Source: Ramlibacter sp.
Lineage (GTDB): Bacteria; Pseudomonadota; Gammaproteobacteria; Burkholderiales; Burkholderiaceae_C
Reading direction: 5' to 3'
DNA: 64,000 nt
Assembly (NCBI GenBank): GCA_019635415.1
Contig: JAHBZN010000002.1
Span: 682,001 to 746,000, forward strand
The notes under the pieces are model-generated. The model saw nothing but the letters and a program-made list of their open reading frames with translations. It had not been told where the DNA came from and did no database searches. This document shows positions 43,485 to 51,817 of this stretch, one piece after another. How positions within the stretch are numbered: the stretch's first letter is position 1; each line of letters starts with the position of its first letter. The position numbers were made by a program, and so were the translations under genes.

Positions 43485-44258
43485 ATGTTTGCCCGCCTCC
43501 GCTCCGACATCCAGTGCATCCTCGACCGCGATCCTGCCGCGCGCAGCACGTGGGAGGTGGTGACCTGTTACCCCGGGCTGCACGCGATCTGGCTGCACCG
43601 GCCGGCGCACTGGTGCTGGCACAACGGCTTCAAGTGGCTGGGGCGGTTCATCTCGCACATCGCGCGCTGGGCCACCGGCATCGAGATCCACCCCGGCGCG
43701 AAGATCGGCGAACGCGTGTTCTTCGACCATGCCATGGGCGTGGTGGTGGGAGAGACCGCCGAGATTGGCGATGGCTGCACGATCTATCAGGGTGTGACGC
43801 TGGGCGGCACCTCGCTCTACAAGGGCGAGAAGCGCCATCCCACGCTGGGCCGTGACGTGGTGGTGAGTGCGGGTGCCAAGGTGCTTGGTGGCTTTGTGGT
43901 CGGCGACGGTGCCAAGATCGGCAGCAACGCGGTGGTGATCAAGCCGGTGCCTGCCGGCGCCACGGCGGTCGGCATTCCGGCGCGCATCATTCCGTCCAAG
44001 GCCGGCGAAAGTGCCGACGTGACGCCCCAGCAGAAGAAGTTCAGTGCCTACGGCATCACGCTGGAGGACGATCCGCTGAGCCAGGCCATGAAGGGCCTGA
44101 TCGACAGCGCCTCGGGGCAGGAGCACCAGATCGCGCTGCTCTGGCAGGCCATCGAGAAGCTGTCGGCCGGGGCGCCCCAGGCCGATTGCGTGCCGGCTGG
44201 CGCGGCGCGCGAGGAATGCTTCGAGGCCGAGAAGCTGAACCAGCTGGTCGGCAAGTAG
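43485..44258 (+). CDS. cysE: Serine O-acetyltransferase
   Basis: Catalyses the first step of cysteine synthesis, serine plus acetyl-CoA to O-acetylserine. The N-terminal helical domain ([41 protein letters not shown]) and the left-handed beta-helix of hexapeptide repeats ([35 protein letters not shown] in order; the catalytic His-Asp FFDHAMG) are intact. At 257 residues it is close to usual length; the tail after residue 190 is variable and may bind cysteine synthase. Confidence 0.95.
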   Translation: MFARLRSDIQCILDRDPAARSTWEVVTCYPGLHAIWLHRPAHWCWHNGFKWLGRFISHIARWATGIEIHPGAKIGERVFFDHAMGVVVGETAEIGDGCTIYQGVTLGGTSLYKGEKRHPTLGRDVVVSAGAKVLGGFVVGDGAKIGSNAVVIKPVPAGATAVGIPARIIPSKAGESADVTPQQKKFSAYGITLEDDPLSQAMKGLIDSASGQEHQIALLWQAIEKLSAGAPQADCVPAGAAREECFEAEKLNQLVGK

Positions 44259-44273
44259 GCCGGGGCCCGTGCC

Positions 44274-44870
44274 TCAGAGCAGGATCATGCCGCTGTCAGT
44301 CGGCGGAGGCAGGGGCTGTGGCTGGCCGGTGGAGGCTTCCTTGAGCTGGGCCAGTTCATGCGCGAGGGCGTGGTTGGTGCGATCGGCCTGGCGCAGCTTG
44401 TGGGTCATGGTCCGCAGGCGCCCGGTCAGGCGCGACAGCAGTGTGGCCAGCAGCTTGTTGGCCAGCTGAGGGCTGGTGCGCGACAGCTCCGTGAGAGCAT
44501 CGCGCGACAGCAGCGCGGCATCCACGTCGCTCGCGGCCTTGCAGGTTGCCGAACGGGGCTCGCCGTCGAACAGTCCCATCTCTCCCAGGACGCTGCCGGC
44601 CCCCACCACCCCGAGCACCAGCGTGTCGGCCTTGGACAGGCCTTCGTTTTCGACGACCACCTCGCCGCGCAGGATCAGCGCAAGGAAGTGGGTATTGGTC
44701 GTGCCCTCCTGAATCAGGATGTCGCCCGCCTTGAAGCGCTGCAGGCTCATGAGCTTGACCACGGCCAGCGCCGTCTCGGCGTCCAGTTCGACCAGGGCCG
44801 ATTTGGACGCCAGCAGCTGGGCGACCTCGTGGCGTGCCCAGACACGTTTCTCGGTGACAAAGGGTTCCAT
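44274..44870 (-). CDS. Cyclic-nucleotide-binding domain protein (no DNA-binding domain)
   Basis: A 198-residue protein with a single CRP-type sensor domain (about 30-150). The phosphate-binding cassette is GEMGLFDGEPRSAT, with the Gly-Glu pair and the Arg needed for cyclic nucleotide binding. A helical C-terminal part (LLATLLSRLTGRLRTMTHKLRQADRTNHALAHELAQL) looks like a coiled coil in place of a helix-turn-helix, so it is not a transcription factor. The start at 44870 (MEPFVTEKR) aligns with the paralogue next door. It lies 87 bases downstream of that gene. Confidence 0.85.
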   Translation of the reverse strand: MEPFVTEKRVWARHEVAQLLASKSALVELDAETALAVVKLMSLQRFKAGDILIQEGTTNTHFLALILRGEVVVENEGLSKADTLVLGVVGAGSVLGEMGLFDGEPRSATCKAASDVDAALLSRDALTELSRTSPQLANKLLATLLSRLTGRLRTMTHKLRQADRTNHALAHELAQLKEASTGQPQPLPPPTDSGMILL

Positions 44871-44957
44871 CAGGGGCTCCTGGTCATGGCTCGCAGTAGA
44901 GGCATCAAGCGAAATGTATGCCACCAGTGTAGGCGCAGCGCGTGACGGTGGACAGGC

Positions 44958-45542
44958 TCAGCCCGCACTGTCCAGGTTGAGGTCCACTCCGCCCTGGCTG
45001 CCCCGGTTGCGCAAGGCGGCCACTTCGTCGAGCAGCGCCAGGTTCTGCGCAGTCAGCGTCTTGACCTTGACGTTGGTGGCGCGCAGCCGCTCGGCCACGC
45101 GCGCCATGATCGCGCCCATGAGCGCGCAGGCCACGTCAGGCACGGTCTCGATCAACCGGGCCATGGCGGGGCGGTCGAGCACCGCGATGTCCATGTCGGT
45201 CACGGCGGTGACCGTGGCCGAGCGCGGCTTGCCGTCGAGCACGCCCAGTTCACCGAACAGGCTGCCGCTGCCCAGCATGCTCAGCACCATGGAGTCGTGC
45301 AGGCTGCCGCGCATCTCGTTGGCCACGATGGCCTCGCCCTGCAGCACCAGCGCCATGTAGCCGGTGCTGGTGACGCCTTCCTGGATCAGGACGGTACCGG
45401 CCTTGATGCGCTGGGCGCTGAGCAGGCGCACGATCTGCAGCGCGTGCGCCAGCGTGAGTTCGGTCAGCGCGGTCTTGGAGATCAGCAGCTCGGCCACATC
45501 GGAGCGTGACCAGGTGCGCTTGTCGGTGATGATGCTTTCCAT
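44958..45542 (-). CDS. Cyclic-nucleotide-binding domain protein (paralogue)
   Basis: A 194-residue paralogue of 44274-44870. N-terminus MESIITDKRTWSRSDVAELLISKTAL matches the neighbour's MEPFVTEKRVWARHEVAQLLASKSAL position by position. The cassette GELGVLDGKPRSAT keeps Gly-Glu and Arg. The C-terminal helix (VAERLRATNVKVKTLTAQNLALLDEVAALRNR) suggests a coiled coil. It begins 12 bases after the LysM-FecR gene on the same strand. A role in a cyclic nucleotide relay with FecR-type envelope sensing is inference from context. Confidence 0.85.
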   Translation of the reverse strand: MESIITDKRTWSRSDVAELLISKTALTELTLAHALQIVRLLSAQRIKAGTVLIQEGVTSTGYMALVLQGEAIVANEMRGSLHDSMVLSMLGSGSLFGELGVLDGKPRSATVTAVTDMDIAVLDRPAMARLIETVPDVACALMGAIMARVAERLRATNVKVKTLTAQNLALLDEVAALRNRGSQGGVDLNLDSAG

Positions 45543-45554
45543 CGGTCGGCCTGC

Positions 45555-47006
45555 TTATCGGGTGGCGATGGGGACCAGGGGGAAGCCGTTGTCGAACACC
45601 GTCACGCCCCAGTTGGCCGAGATGTCCAGGCGGTAGACGCCGGTGTCCAGCGTGTGGCCGTCGGCCAGGGTGGCGTGCAGCCGCAGGTAGTAGACGCCGG
45701 GCTTGAGCTCGCCCAGTGTCATCTGTGGTTCGGTGGATTCAAACCGGCTCAGCACATTGCCGAAGCCTTCGTCACTGGCCAGCTCGGCGCTGTAGCGGGG
45801 GGCCGCCAGCGGCTGGCCGCTGGCCTGCTCGCCGGTCCAGGTCAGCCGGCTCTGGCCATTGGGCCCCACGCTCAGCGCGGAGCTGGTGACGCGCCAGCGC
45901 GTGGGCGCCTTGAGGGTGATGAGCTTCACCGCGTCAAAGCCCTCCAGGCCCTGCGCATCGATGCCCCGCACCCGGGTGTACCAGCGGGCGTTGTCCAGGC
46001 TGGCGAGATCGACGCTGGCGGTGGTGACCTTGAGGTCGCGCACGATGCGGGCGAACTGCTCGTCGCTGGCCACCTGCACACGGTAGGCGGTGGCACCGGC
46101 CAGGGTGGGCATGGGCAGCGCGGTGACCGGGCGCGTCAGCTCGGCGGGCACGGCCGCCAGGTCGGGCGCGGGCAGCAGCTTGACGACGCGCACCTCGCGC
46201 TCGGCCGGGTTGATCACCGCCCCGGTGCCGCCAGGCAGGTCGGCGCCGCTTTGCTGGGCCGGGTTGTCGGCGCGCACCTTGCCCTCCATCACCTCCGTGC
46301 GGGCGTTCTTGCTGGCCGGATCGTCGAAGGCCACGCGGAACTGGGTGCCGCGCACGCCTACCAGCGAGGTGGGGGTCTCGATCTGCAGCGGCGTGGCGCG
46401 GTGCTGGATGCGGGCCGCCAGGGTTTCCAGCGCCCCCAGCCCGAGCCGGATGAAGCCCGAGAACCAGGTGGTGGAGCCGCTGGCGCTGGCGTCGCGCATG
46501 GCATAGCCGCGGTTGGAGACGACCTCTGCCAGGGTGTTGGGCAGCAGCTTCACGCGGCTGCCATCGCCCAGCTCGACGATGGCCGAGCTGTTGGCGGCGG
46601 TCTGCAGCCGGCCCCCTTCGGGCACGGCCATGCCCACCGTGGCGGCCGTGCCGCCCAGCCGCACGTCGCCGGCAGTGCTGATGATGCGTGCACTCGCGGG
46701 CTCGAACTTGAGCAGGCTGAGGGGAATGTTGATCTGCTGGCCGGGTTTGATGAAGTTCGGGTCCTTCATCTTGTTGAAGCGGGCGACCTCAGCCCAGGCC
46801 TCGGGCCGCACCAGCAGCTCGCGGGCGAGGCGGATCAGCTTGTCCGAGGGCTTGACGACGTAGGGCAGGCTGGGTTCGGGCGGTGGCGCGGCCTGGGGAG
46901 TCTGGGCCAAGGCGACATTTGCTACAAAAAACAGAGCAAAAAGTGACCAGGGGGCAAGGGCTACAGTCTGTTTTGGCTTGAAACTCGGCAGAAATGAGGG
47001 GTTCAT
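45555..47006 (-). CDS. LysM and FecR domain envelope protein
   Basis: A 483-residue secreted protein. The signal peptide (about 1-35, ends ALAQ) is partly encoded by a dispersed-element copy. A LysM domain (YVVKPSDKLIRLARELLVRPEAWAEVARFN, then GQQINIPLSLL) should bind peptidoglycan. A FecR domain follows (AATVGMAVPEGGRLQTAANSSAIVELGDGSRVKLLPNTLAEV; LVGVRGTQFRVAF; GKVRADN). The rest is fibronectin-like repeats (YRVQVASDEQFARIVRD; ARWYTRVRGIDAQG; PGVYYLRLHATLADGHTLD). In related bacteria such proteins lie next to CHASE2 adenylate cyclases; here two cyclic-nucleotide-binding proteins follow instead. Its ATG overlaps the mog stop by four bases. Confidence 0.88.
   Translation of the reverse strand: MNPSFLPSFKPKQTVALAPWSLFALFFVANVALAQTPQAAPPPEPSLPYVVKPSDKLIRLARELLVRPEAWAEVARFNKMKDPNFIKPGQQINIPLSLLKFEPASARIISTAGDVRLGGTAATVGMAVPEGGRLQTAANSSAIVELGDGSRVKLLPNTLAEVVSNRGYAMRDASASGSTTWFSGFIRLGLGALETLAARIQHRATPLQIETPTSLVGVRGTQFRVAFDDPASKNARTEVMEGKVRADNPAQQSGADLPGGTGAVINPAEREVRVVKLLPAPDLAAVPAELTRPVTALPMPTLAGATAYRVQVASDEQFARIVRDLKVTTASVDLASLDNARWYTRVRGIDAQGLEGFDAVKLITLKAPTRWRVTSSALSVGPNGQSRLTWTGEQASGQPLAAPRYSAELASDEGFGNVLSRFESTEPQMTLGELKPGVYYLRLHATLADGHTLDTGVYRLDISANWGVTVFDNGFPLVPIATR
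46921..46964 (+). repeat. Dispersed 44-nt element, copy 7 (in a signal-peptide coding region)
   Basis: Plus strand: GCTAC-N7-AGAGC (46921-46937), a 17-base spacer, then CAAGGGCTAC (46955-46964). It lies inverted within the LysM-FecR gene, encoding residues 15-29 (VALAPWSLFALFFVA), the core of its signal peptide. Confidence 0.8.
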
Positions 47007-47626
47007 GCGGACTCCAGGGGACGGGGCGGCCGAAGGGCTGACTTCGGCCGGAAAGCCTTGCAGATCTCGTCGCGGGTTTCGAGGTAGGGCCCGCCAATCA
47101 GGTCCACGCAGTACGGCACGGCGGCGAAGATGCCGGGGACCTCTTGCTGGCCCTCGGGCGATTTCAACCCTTCCAGCGTCTCCTGGATAGCCCGGGGTTG
47201 GCCCGGCAGGTTGATGATGAGGCTTTTGTCACGGATGACGGCGCATTGGCGCGACAGGATGGCCGTGGGCACGAAGCGCAGGCTGATCTGGCGCATCTGT
47301 TCGCCAAAGCCGGGCATGACCTTGTGGGCCACGGCCAGCGTGGCCTCGGGGGTGACGTCGCGCGGGGCGGGGCCCGTGCCGCCGGTGGTCAGCACCAGGG
47401 AACAGCCGGCATCGACCAGCTCGGTCAGCGTGGCACTGATGGTGGCCTGCTCGTCGGGAATCAGCCGGGCCACGAATTCGACCGGGTTGCGCAGCGCGCG
47501 GCCCAGCCAGTCCTGCAGGGCGGGCAGTCCCTTGTCCTCGTAGACGCCGGTCGAGGCCCGGTCGCTGACCGAGACGATGCCGATGCGCACGGGGTCCAGC
47601 GCGCCCGGGGGGGTGTCTTCATTCAT
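47003..47626 (-). CDS. mog: Molybdopterin adenylyltransferase
   Basis: Activates molybdopterin by adenylation before molybdenum insertion, so it feeds molybdoenzymes such as the nitrate reductase at 54797-57646. The 207-residue product carries RIGIVSVSDRASTGVYEDKG, LTTGGTGPAPRDVTPEATLAV (the MPT-binding GGTG loop) and INLPGQPRAIQETLEGL. It overlaps darP upstream by eight bases and the LysM-FecR gene by four, so all three form one coupled transcript. Confidence 0.92.
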   Translation of the reverse strand: MNEDTPPGALDPVRIGIVSVSDRASTGVYEDKGLPALQDWLGRALRNPVEFVARLIPDEQATISATLTELVDAGCSLVLTTGGTGPAPRDVTPEATLAVAHKVMPGFGEQMRQISLRFVPTAILSRQCAVIRDKSLIINLPGQPRAIQETLEGLKSPEGQQEVPGIFAAVPYCVDLIGGPYLETRDEICKAFRPKSALRPPRPLESA

Positions 47627-48233
47627 GGCCCAGCTGCTCCCGCACGAGGTGGAAGATTTCGCGGTAGGCGCGGCCGCGCCGCGGTGCCAGCCCCTGCGAT
47701 ACCGAGGCCTTGTCGGGCTGGGCGTCCTTGCGTGCCTGGCGGATCAGCGCGCGCAGCTGCTGCGTGTCGGTGTCCGGGTGCTGCTGCAGCCACGGGGCCA
47801 GCGCGCCGTCGTCTTCGATGAGGCGGTCGCGCCATTGCTCGGCCTCGTGCAGGGCCAGCGTGTGCCGCGCCGAGCCGCGCTGCTGCTCGTCAAGCGCGGC
47901 CCGCACGGCCTCGACCACCTCGGGCTCGAGCAGGCGCATCTGCTTGCCGATGAACTGCATCTGGCGGCGCTTGCCCTCGAAGTTGGTGATGCGGCGGGCC
48001 TCGGCCAGCCCCTCGACCAGCTTGTCCGGCAGGGACAGGCGGGCCATCAGGTCCGCGCGCAGCGTGAGCAGGTCCTCGCCGAGCTTCTGCAGCTCGGCGC
48101 TCTCGCGCTTGAGGTCGGTCTTGCTGGCTTCGTGCGTGCCTTTGAGTTCGGCCTTGAGCTCGAGGTCCAGCTCGCTGCCCTCAGCCACGAACTGGCCGCG
48201 GACGAAATAGCCTTTTTTGGGTTTGCGGGACAT
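47619..48233 (-). CDS. darP: Ribosome maturation factor DarP (YjgA)
   Basis: A 204-residue protein that helps late assembly of the 50S subunit in Escherichia coli. The start MSRKPKKGYFVRGQFVAEGSELDLELKAELKG is basic then acidic, followed by the YjgA domain (KRESAELQKLGEDLLTL, ARRITNFEGKRRQMQFIGKQMRLL, RLIEDDGALAPWL) and a basic C-terminus (RRGRAYREIFHLVREQL). The start at 48233 is used; it is divergent from pmbA, 65 bases away, the same pairing seen in other betaproteobacteria. Confidence 0.9.
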   Translation of the reverse strand: MSRKPKKGYFVRGQFVAEGSELDLELKAELKGTHEASKTDLKRESAELQKLGEDLLTLRADLMARLSLPDKLVEGLAEARRITNFEGKRRQMQFIGKQMRLLEPEVVEAVRAALDEQQRGSARHTLALHEAEQWRDRLIEDDGALAPWLQQHPDTDTQQLRALIRQARKDAQPDKASVSQGLAPRRGRAYREIFHLVREQLGHE

Positions 48234-48298
48234 GGTGTGAGGGTGTTGCGGACGCGTGGCCCGCCCGTCGCGAAGCGGCAAGTATCATAGCGCCCGAT

Positions 48299-49675
48299 AT
48301 GACCACTCCTCTTTCCCGAGCCGACAGCGGCTTTGCCTACAGCCGTGCGACCTTCGAAGAACTGGTTGACCAGGCCTTGGCCCATGCCAGAAAGCTGGGC
48401 GCCACCGATGCCGGTGCCGAAGCCTCCGAAGGTTGCGGGCTCAGCGTGTCGGTGCGCAAGGGCGAACTCGAGACGGTGGAGCGCAACCGCGACAAGTCCT
48501 TGGGTGTCACCGTGTATGTGGGGCACCGGCGGGGCAATGCCAGTACCTCGGATTTCTCCGCCGCGGCCGTCGAGCAGACCGTGCGGGCCGCGTTCGACAT
48601 CGCGCGCTTCACGGCCGAAGACCCGATGGCGGGCCTGCCGGATGCCGCCGACGTGGCGCAAGCCAGTGAACAGCCGGAGCTGGACCTGTTCCACCCCTGG
48701 GCCATCACCAGCGAGGAGGCGGCACGCCTGGCGCTCGAATGCGAGGCCGCGGCCCTGAAGACCGACCGGCGCATCACCAACAGCGAAGGCGCCGGTGTGT
48801 CGGCCCAGCAGAGCCATTTCTTCAGCGCCCACACGCGCGGCTTTCGCGGCGGCTATGCCAGTTCGCGCCACAGCCTCTCGGTGGCGCCGATTGCCGGCAA
48901 GGGCGATGGCATGCAGCGCGACGCGTGGTACAGCTCCATGCGCAGCCCGGACGAGCTGGCCAGCGCCCAGGCGGTGGGCCGCTATGCGGCCGAGCGGGCG
49001 CTGAGCCGCCTGAAGTCGCGCAAGATTGCCACGACCCAGTGCCCGGTCCTGTTCGAATCACCGCTGGCCGCCGGCCTGCTGGGCGGCTTCGTGCAGGCAG
49101 TGAGCGGGGGTGCGCTGTACCGCAAGAGCAGCTTCCTGCTCGACTCGCTGGGCAAGCGCGTGATGCCCGCGCACATCGACATAGCCGAAGACCCGCATGT
49201 GCTGCGCGGCAAGGGCAGCGCGCCGTTTGACGAGGAAGGCGTGCGCACCGTGGCGCGCAAGGTCGTGGACGCGGGCCGCGTGGAAGGCTACTTCCTGGGC
49301 AGCTACTCGGCGCGCAAGCTGGGCATGAAGACCACCGGCAACGCGGGGGGCTCCCACAACCTGACGCTGACCTCGCGCCTGACGCAGGCCGGCGATGACC
49401 TGGACGCCATGCTGCGCAAGCTGGGCACCGGCCTGTTCGTGATCGAACTGATGGGGCAGGGCGTCAACTACGTGACGGGCGACTATTCACGCGGGGCCAG
49501 CGGCTTCTGGGTCGAGAACGGGCAGATCGCTTTTCCGGTGCAAGAGATCACCATCGCCGGCAACCTCAAGGACATGCTGCAGGGCATCGACGCCGTGGGC
49601 GCCGACGCCTACAACTACGGCGCCAAGACCGTGGGCTCGGTGCTGGTCAACCGGATGAAGGTGGCCGGTTCCTAG
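48299..49675 (+). CDS. pmbA: Metalloprotease PmbA (TldE)
   Basis: A 458-residue member of the TldD/PmbA family. With TldD it degrades unfolded peptides and matures modified peptides such as microcin B17. The N-terminal domain shows EASEGCGLSVSVRKGELETVERNRDKSLGVTVYVGHRRGNASTSDFS, split across the family's conserved strands. The C-terminal part holds ESPLAAGLLGGFVQAVSGGALYRKSSFL and QGVNYVTGDYSRGASGFWVENG. As in other PmbA proteins, the HExxxH site is in TldD, not here. tldD is not in the window. Confidence 0.93.
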   Translation: MTTPLSRADSGFAYSRATFEELVDQALAHARKLGATDAGAEASEGCGLSVSVRKGELETVERNRDKSLGVTVYVGHRRGNASTSDFSAAAVEQTVRAAFDIARFTAEDPMAGLPDAADVAQASEQPELDLFHPWAITSEEAARLALECEAAALKTDRRITNSEGAGVSAQQSHFFSAHTRGFRGGYASSRHSLSVAPIAGKGDGMQRDAWYSSMRSPDELASAQAVGRYAAERALSRLKSRKIATTQCPVLFESPLAAGLLGGFVQAVSGGALYRKSSFLLDSLGKRVMPAHIDIAEDPHVLRGKGSAPFDEEGVRTVARKVVDAGRVEGYFLGSYSARKLGMKTTGNAGGSHNLTLTSRLTQAGDDLDAMLRKLGTGLFVIELMGQGVNYVTGDYSRGASGFWVENGQIAFPVQEITIAGNLKDMLQGIDAVGADAYNYGAKTVGSVLVNRMKVAGS

Positions 49676-50121
49676 CCGCCCGACAGCGCGGCCTTGACCG
49701 CGGCGCTGACCTGGCCCATGTCGGCCTTGCCGGCGAGCTTGGCCTTGACGGCGCCCATGACCTTGCCCATGTCGCCGGGGCCCTTGGCGTCCAGCGCGGC
49801 TACGATGGCCTTGACCTCGGCGGCCACCTCGTCAGCGCTCAGGCGCGCCGGCAGGTAGACCTTGAGGACTTCGGTTTCGGCTATTTCCACGTCGGCCAGG
49901 TCCTGCCGCCCGGCCTTCTCGAACGCCTCGATGCTGTCCTTGCGCTGCTTGAGCATCTTGTCGACGATGGCGATCACGGCCGCGTCATCGAGGTCGATGC
50001 GCTCGTCCACTTCCTTCTGCTTCATCGCGGCGGTGAGCAGGCGGATGGTGCCCAGGCGCGCACTGTCCTTGGCGCGCATCGCGGCCTTCATGTCTTCGGT
50101 GATCTGTTCCTTGAGGCTCAT
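49672..50121 (-). CDS. GatB/YqeY domain protein
   Basis: A 149-residue helical protein related to the tRNA-binding tail of GatB. It begins SLKEQITEDMKAAMRAKDSARLGTIRLLTAAMKQKEVDER and has the characteristic GPGDMGKVMGAVKAKLAGKADMGQVSAAVKAAL end. Function is unknown, although the domain suggests tRNA contact. It follows rpsU on the same strand behind a terminator, a common order in proteobacteria. Its stop overlaps the convergent pmbA stop by four bases. Confidence 0.9.
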   Translation of the reverse strand: MSLKEQITEDMKAAMRAKDSARLGTIRLLTAAMKQKEVDERIDLDDAAVIAIVDKMLKQRKDSIEAFEKAGRQDLADVEIAETEVLKVYLPARLSADEVAAEVKAIVAALDAKGPGDMGKVMGAVKAKLAGKADMGQVSAAVKAALSGG

Positions 50122-50158
50122 GGTGTTCTTTCAGGGAAGGTGAGGCGAGGGCGGCAAC

Positions 50159-50194
50159 AAAAAAGCCTGCGTGAGCGTCCCCAGGCAGGCTTTT
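50159..50194 (-). terminator. Two-way intrinsic terminator between rpsU and yqeY
   Basis: Stem AAAAGCCTGC (50161-50170) with GCAGGCTTTT (50185-50194) and a 14-base loop. A-run 50159-50164 gives the T-run for leftward transcription from rpsU. The yqeY gene beyond may be read through at reduced level. Confidence 0.8.
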
Positions 50195-50220
50195 AAGGTT
50201 GCCGCGAGGGCAGCCGGCGC

Positions 50221-50433
50221 TCAGTAGAGCTTCTTGGGCAGTTGCATGCTGCGAACGCGCTTGTAGTGGCGCTTGACGGCGGCAGCCTTCTTGCGCTTGC
50301 GCTCGGCGGTGGGCTTCTCGTAGAACTCGCGGGCGCGCAGTTCGGTCAGCAGACCCAGCTTTTCAATGGTGCGCTTGAAGCGGCGCAGGGCGACGTCAAA
50401 CGGCTCGTTTTCTTTAACGCGGACGGTAGTCAT
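50221..50433 (-). CDS. rpsU: 30S ribosomal protein S21
   Basis: A 70-residue small-subunit protein needed for initiation on many mRNAs. Sequence is typical: [53 protein letters not shown], with the basic C-terminus. It is transcribed from a strong promoter placed at the 3' end of the neighbouring flavoprotein gene, through a leader of about 120 bases that contains a hairpin, and is followed by a terminator. Confidence 0.97.
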   Translation of the reverse strand: MTTVRVKENEPFDVALRRFKRTIEKLGLLTELRAREFYEKPTAERKRKKAAAVKRHYKRVRSMQLPKKLY

Positions 50434-50509
50434 TAGCGAATGAATTCCAAATTTGTGCGGCCAGAGGGGTCAAGGGAAGATCGGGCCCCTGCTCCGTAAC
50501 CGCTGATGT

Positions 50510-50541
50510 CCCCCACTTGGTTGGTGATCAGGCCGTGGGGG
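50510..50541 (-). promoter_or_regulatory. Hairpin in the rpsU leader
   Basis: CCCCCAC (50510-50516) pairs with GTGGGGG (50535-50541) around an 18-base loop in the presumed 5' untranslated region. It could be a site for autoregulation by a ribosomal protein, or an mRNA stabiliser. The role is inference. Confidence 0.45.
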
Positions 50542-50560
50542 TTTGCCAGCAAAGCCTTGA

Positions 50561-50588
50561 ATTATAACGCTTTTTCAACCTGTATCAA
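50561..50588 (-). promoter_or_regulatory. Near-consensus sigma-70 promoter for rpsU
   Basis: Minus strand: -35 TTGATA (50583-50588), 16-base spacer, -10 TATAAT (50561-50566). The -35 box overlaps the stop codon of the upstream flavoprotein gene. Transcription should start near 50554, giving a leader of about 120 bases. Confidence 0.8.
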
Positions 50589-51817
50589 GCCACTGCTGCC
50601 GGGCCCGCCGGCAGCGCCATGGCACAGGCGTGGGCGCTGGCCCAGGCCCACTGGAAGTTGTAGCCCCCCAGCCAGCCCGTCACGTCGACCACCTCGCCGA
50701 TGAAGTACAGCCCGGCCTGGCGGGATTCCAGGGTTTGCGACGACAGGTCCCGGGTGTCCACGCCGCCGGCCGTGACCTCGGCCTTGCGGTAGCCCTCGGT
50801 CCCCGTCGGGATGAGCTCCCACCGGCTCAGCCGCTCGGCCAGTGCGTTCAGTGCCTTGTCGGTCGCTTCATTGACCGGCCGCTGCCAGCCAGCGTCCTGC
50901 TGGACCCAGGCATCGGCCAGCCGTGAGGGCACCAGGGCCGCCAGTTCATTGGCAATGAGCTTGCGGGAAGTGGCCTTGGCGTGTGCCAGGGCGGCCGGCA
51001 GATCCGCCTGGGGCGCGAGGTCGAGCCTGATTCCGCTGCCGGGTTGCCAGTAGCTGGAGATCTGCAGCACGGCCGGGCCGCTGAGGCCCCGGTGGGTGAA
51101 CAGCAGGTCCTCGTCGAAGGCCATGCGGGTCTTCTTTGCGCCCGTCTCGATGCGCACCGGCAGGGCGAGCCCGGCGAGCTGCGCATACGGGGCCCAGGCG
51201 GCCCCGTCGAAGGTGAGTGGCACCAGCGCCGGCCGCGGCTCGACCAGCCGCAGGCCGAACTGGCGCGCGATGCGGTGACCAAAGTCCGTCGCGCCGATCT
51301 GCGGGATCGACAGGCCTCCCGTGGCGATCACCAGGCTGCCGGACTGCACGGTGCCCTGGGCGGTGTCGATCTCGTAGCCTTGTGCGCCATGGCGCACCGC
51401 GTTCACCGTGCAGGGCTGCCAGCGCGTCACGCTGCCGCCGGCGGCGCCGCTGTCGCATTCGCGCAGCAGCATCTGGATCAGGTCGTCGGCCGAGCGGTCG
51501 CAGAACAGCTGGCCCTTGTGCTTCTCGTGGAAGGGGATGGCGTGCCGCTGCAGGAGCGCGATGAAGTCCTGCGGCGTGTAGCGCGACAGCGCCGAGCGGC
51601 AGAAATGCGGGTTGTCGCCAATGAAGTGGCGGTGCGGCGCGCGCGGGTCGAGGTCGCGGTTGGTGAAGTTGGCCCGTCCACCGCCTGAAATGCGGATCTT
51701 TTCCGCCACCTTGGCGCTGTGGTCCAGCGACAGGACCCGCAGCCCGCGCTGGGCCGCAATGCCGGCGCAAAAAAGGCCCGCCGCGCCGGCGCCGACGATG
51801 ACCGCGTCAAACCTCAA
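50585..51817 (-). CDS. NAD(P)/FAD-dependent oxidoreductase (HI0933/BaiN family)
   Basis: A 410-residue flavoprotein. The N-terminal Rossmann motif is DAVIVGAGAAGLFCAGIAAQRG; the family marker is KIRISGGGRANFTNRD (residues about 41-56), with LVIATGGLSIPQIGATDFG and the C-terminal GLYFIGEVVDVTGWLGGYNFQWAWASAHACA. Members are called BaiN- or RdsA-like; the physiological substrate is not settled. Translationally coupled to the hydroxylase gene upstream through an ATGA overlap (51814-51817). Its last codons contain the rpsU -35 box. Confidence 0.9.
   Translation of the reverse strand: MRFDAVIVGAGAAGLFCAGIAAQRGLRVLSLDHSAKVAEKIRISGGGRANFTNRDLDPRAPHRHFIGDNPHFCRSALSRYTPQDFIALLQRHAIPFHEKHKGQLFCDRSADDLIQMLLRECDSGAAGGSVTRWQPCTVNAVRHGAQGYEIDTAQGTVQSGSLVIATGGLSIPQIGATDFGHRIARQFGLRLVEPRPALVPLTFDGAAWAPYAQLAGLALPVRIETGAKKTRMAFDEDLLFTHRGLSGPAVLQISSYWQPGSGIRLDLAPQADLPAALAHAKATSRKLIANELAALVPSRLADAWVQQDAGWQRPVNEATDKALNALAERLSRWELIPTGTEGYRKAEVTAGGVDTRDLSSQTLESRQAGLYFIGEVVDVTGWLGGYNFQWAWASAHACAMALPAGPAAVA

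Noticed and set aside
41721..44126. 801-residue leftward frame ending in SuhB
   Set aside because: The first 500 codons run antisense to cysE and trmJ; the true start is MSSANLHP at 42620.
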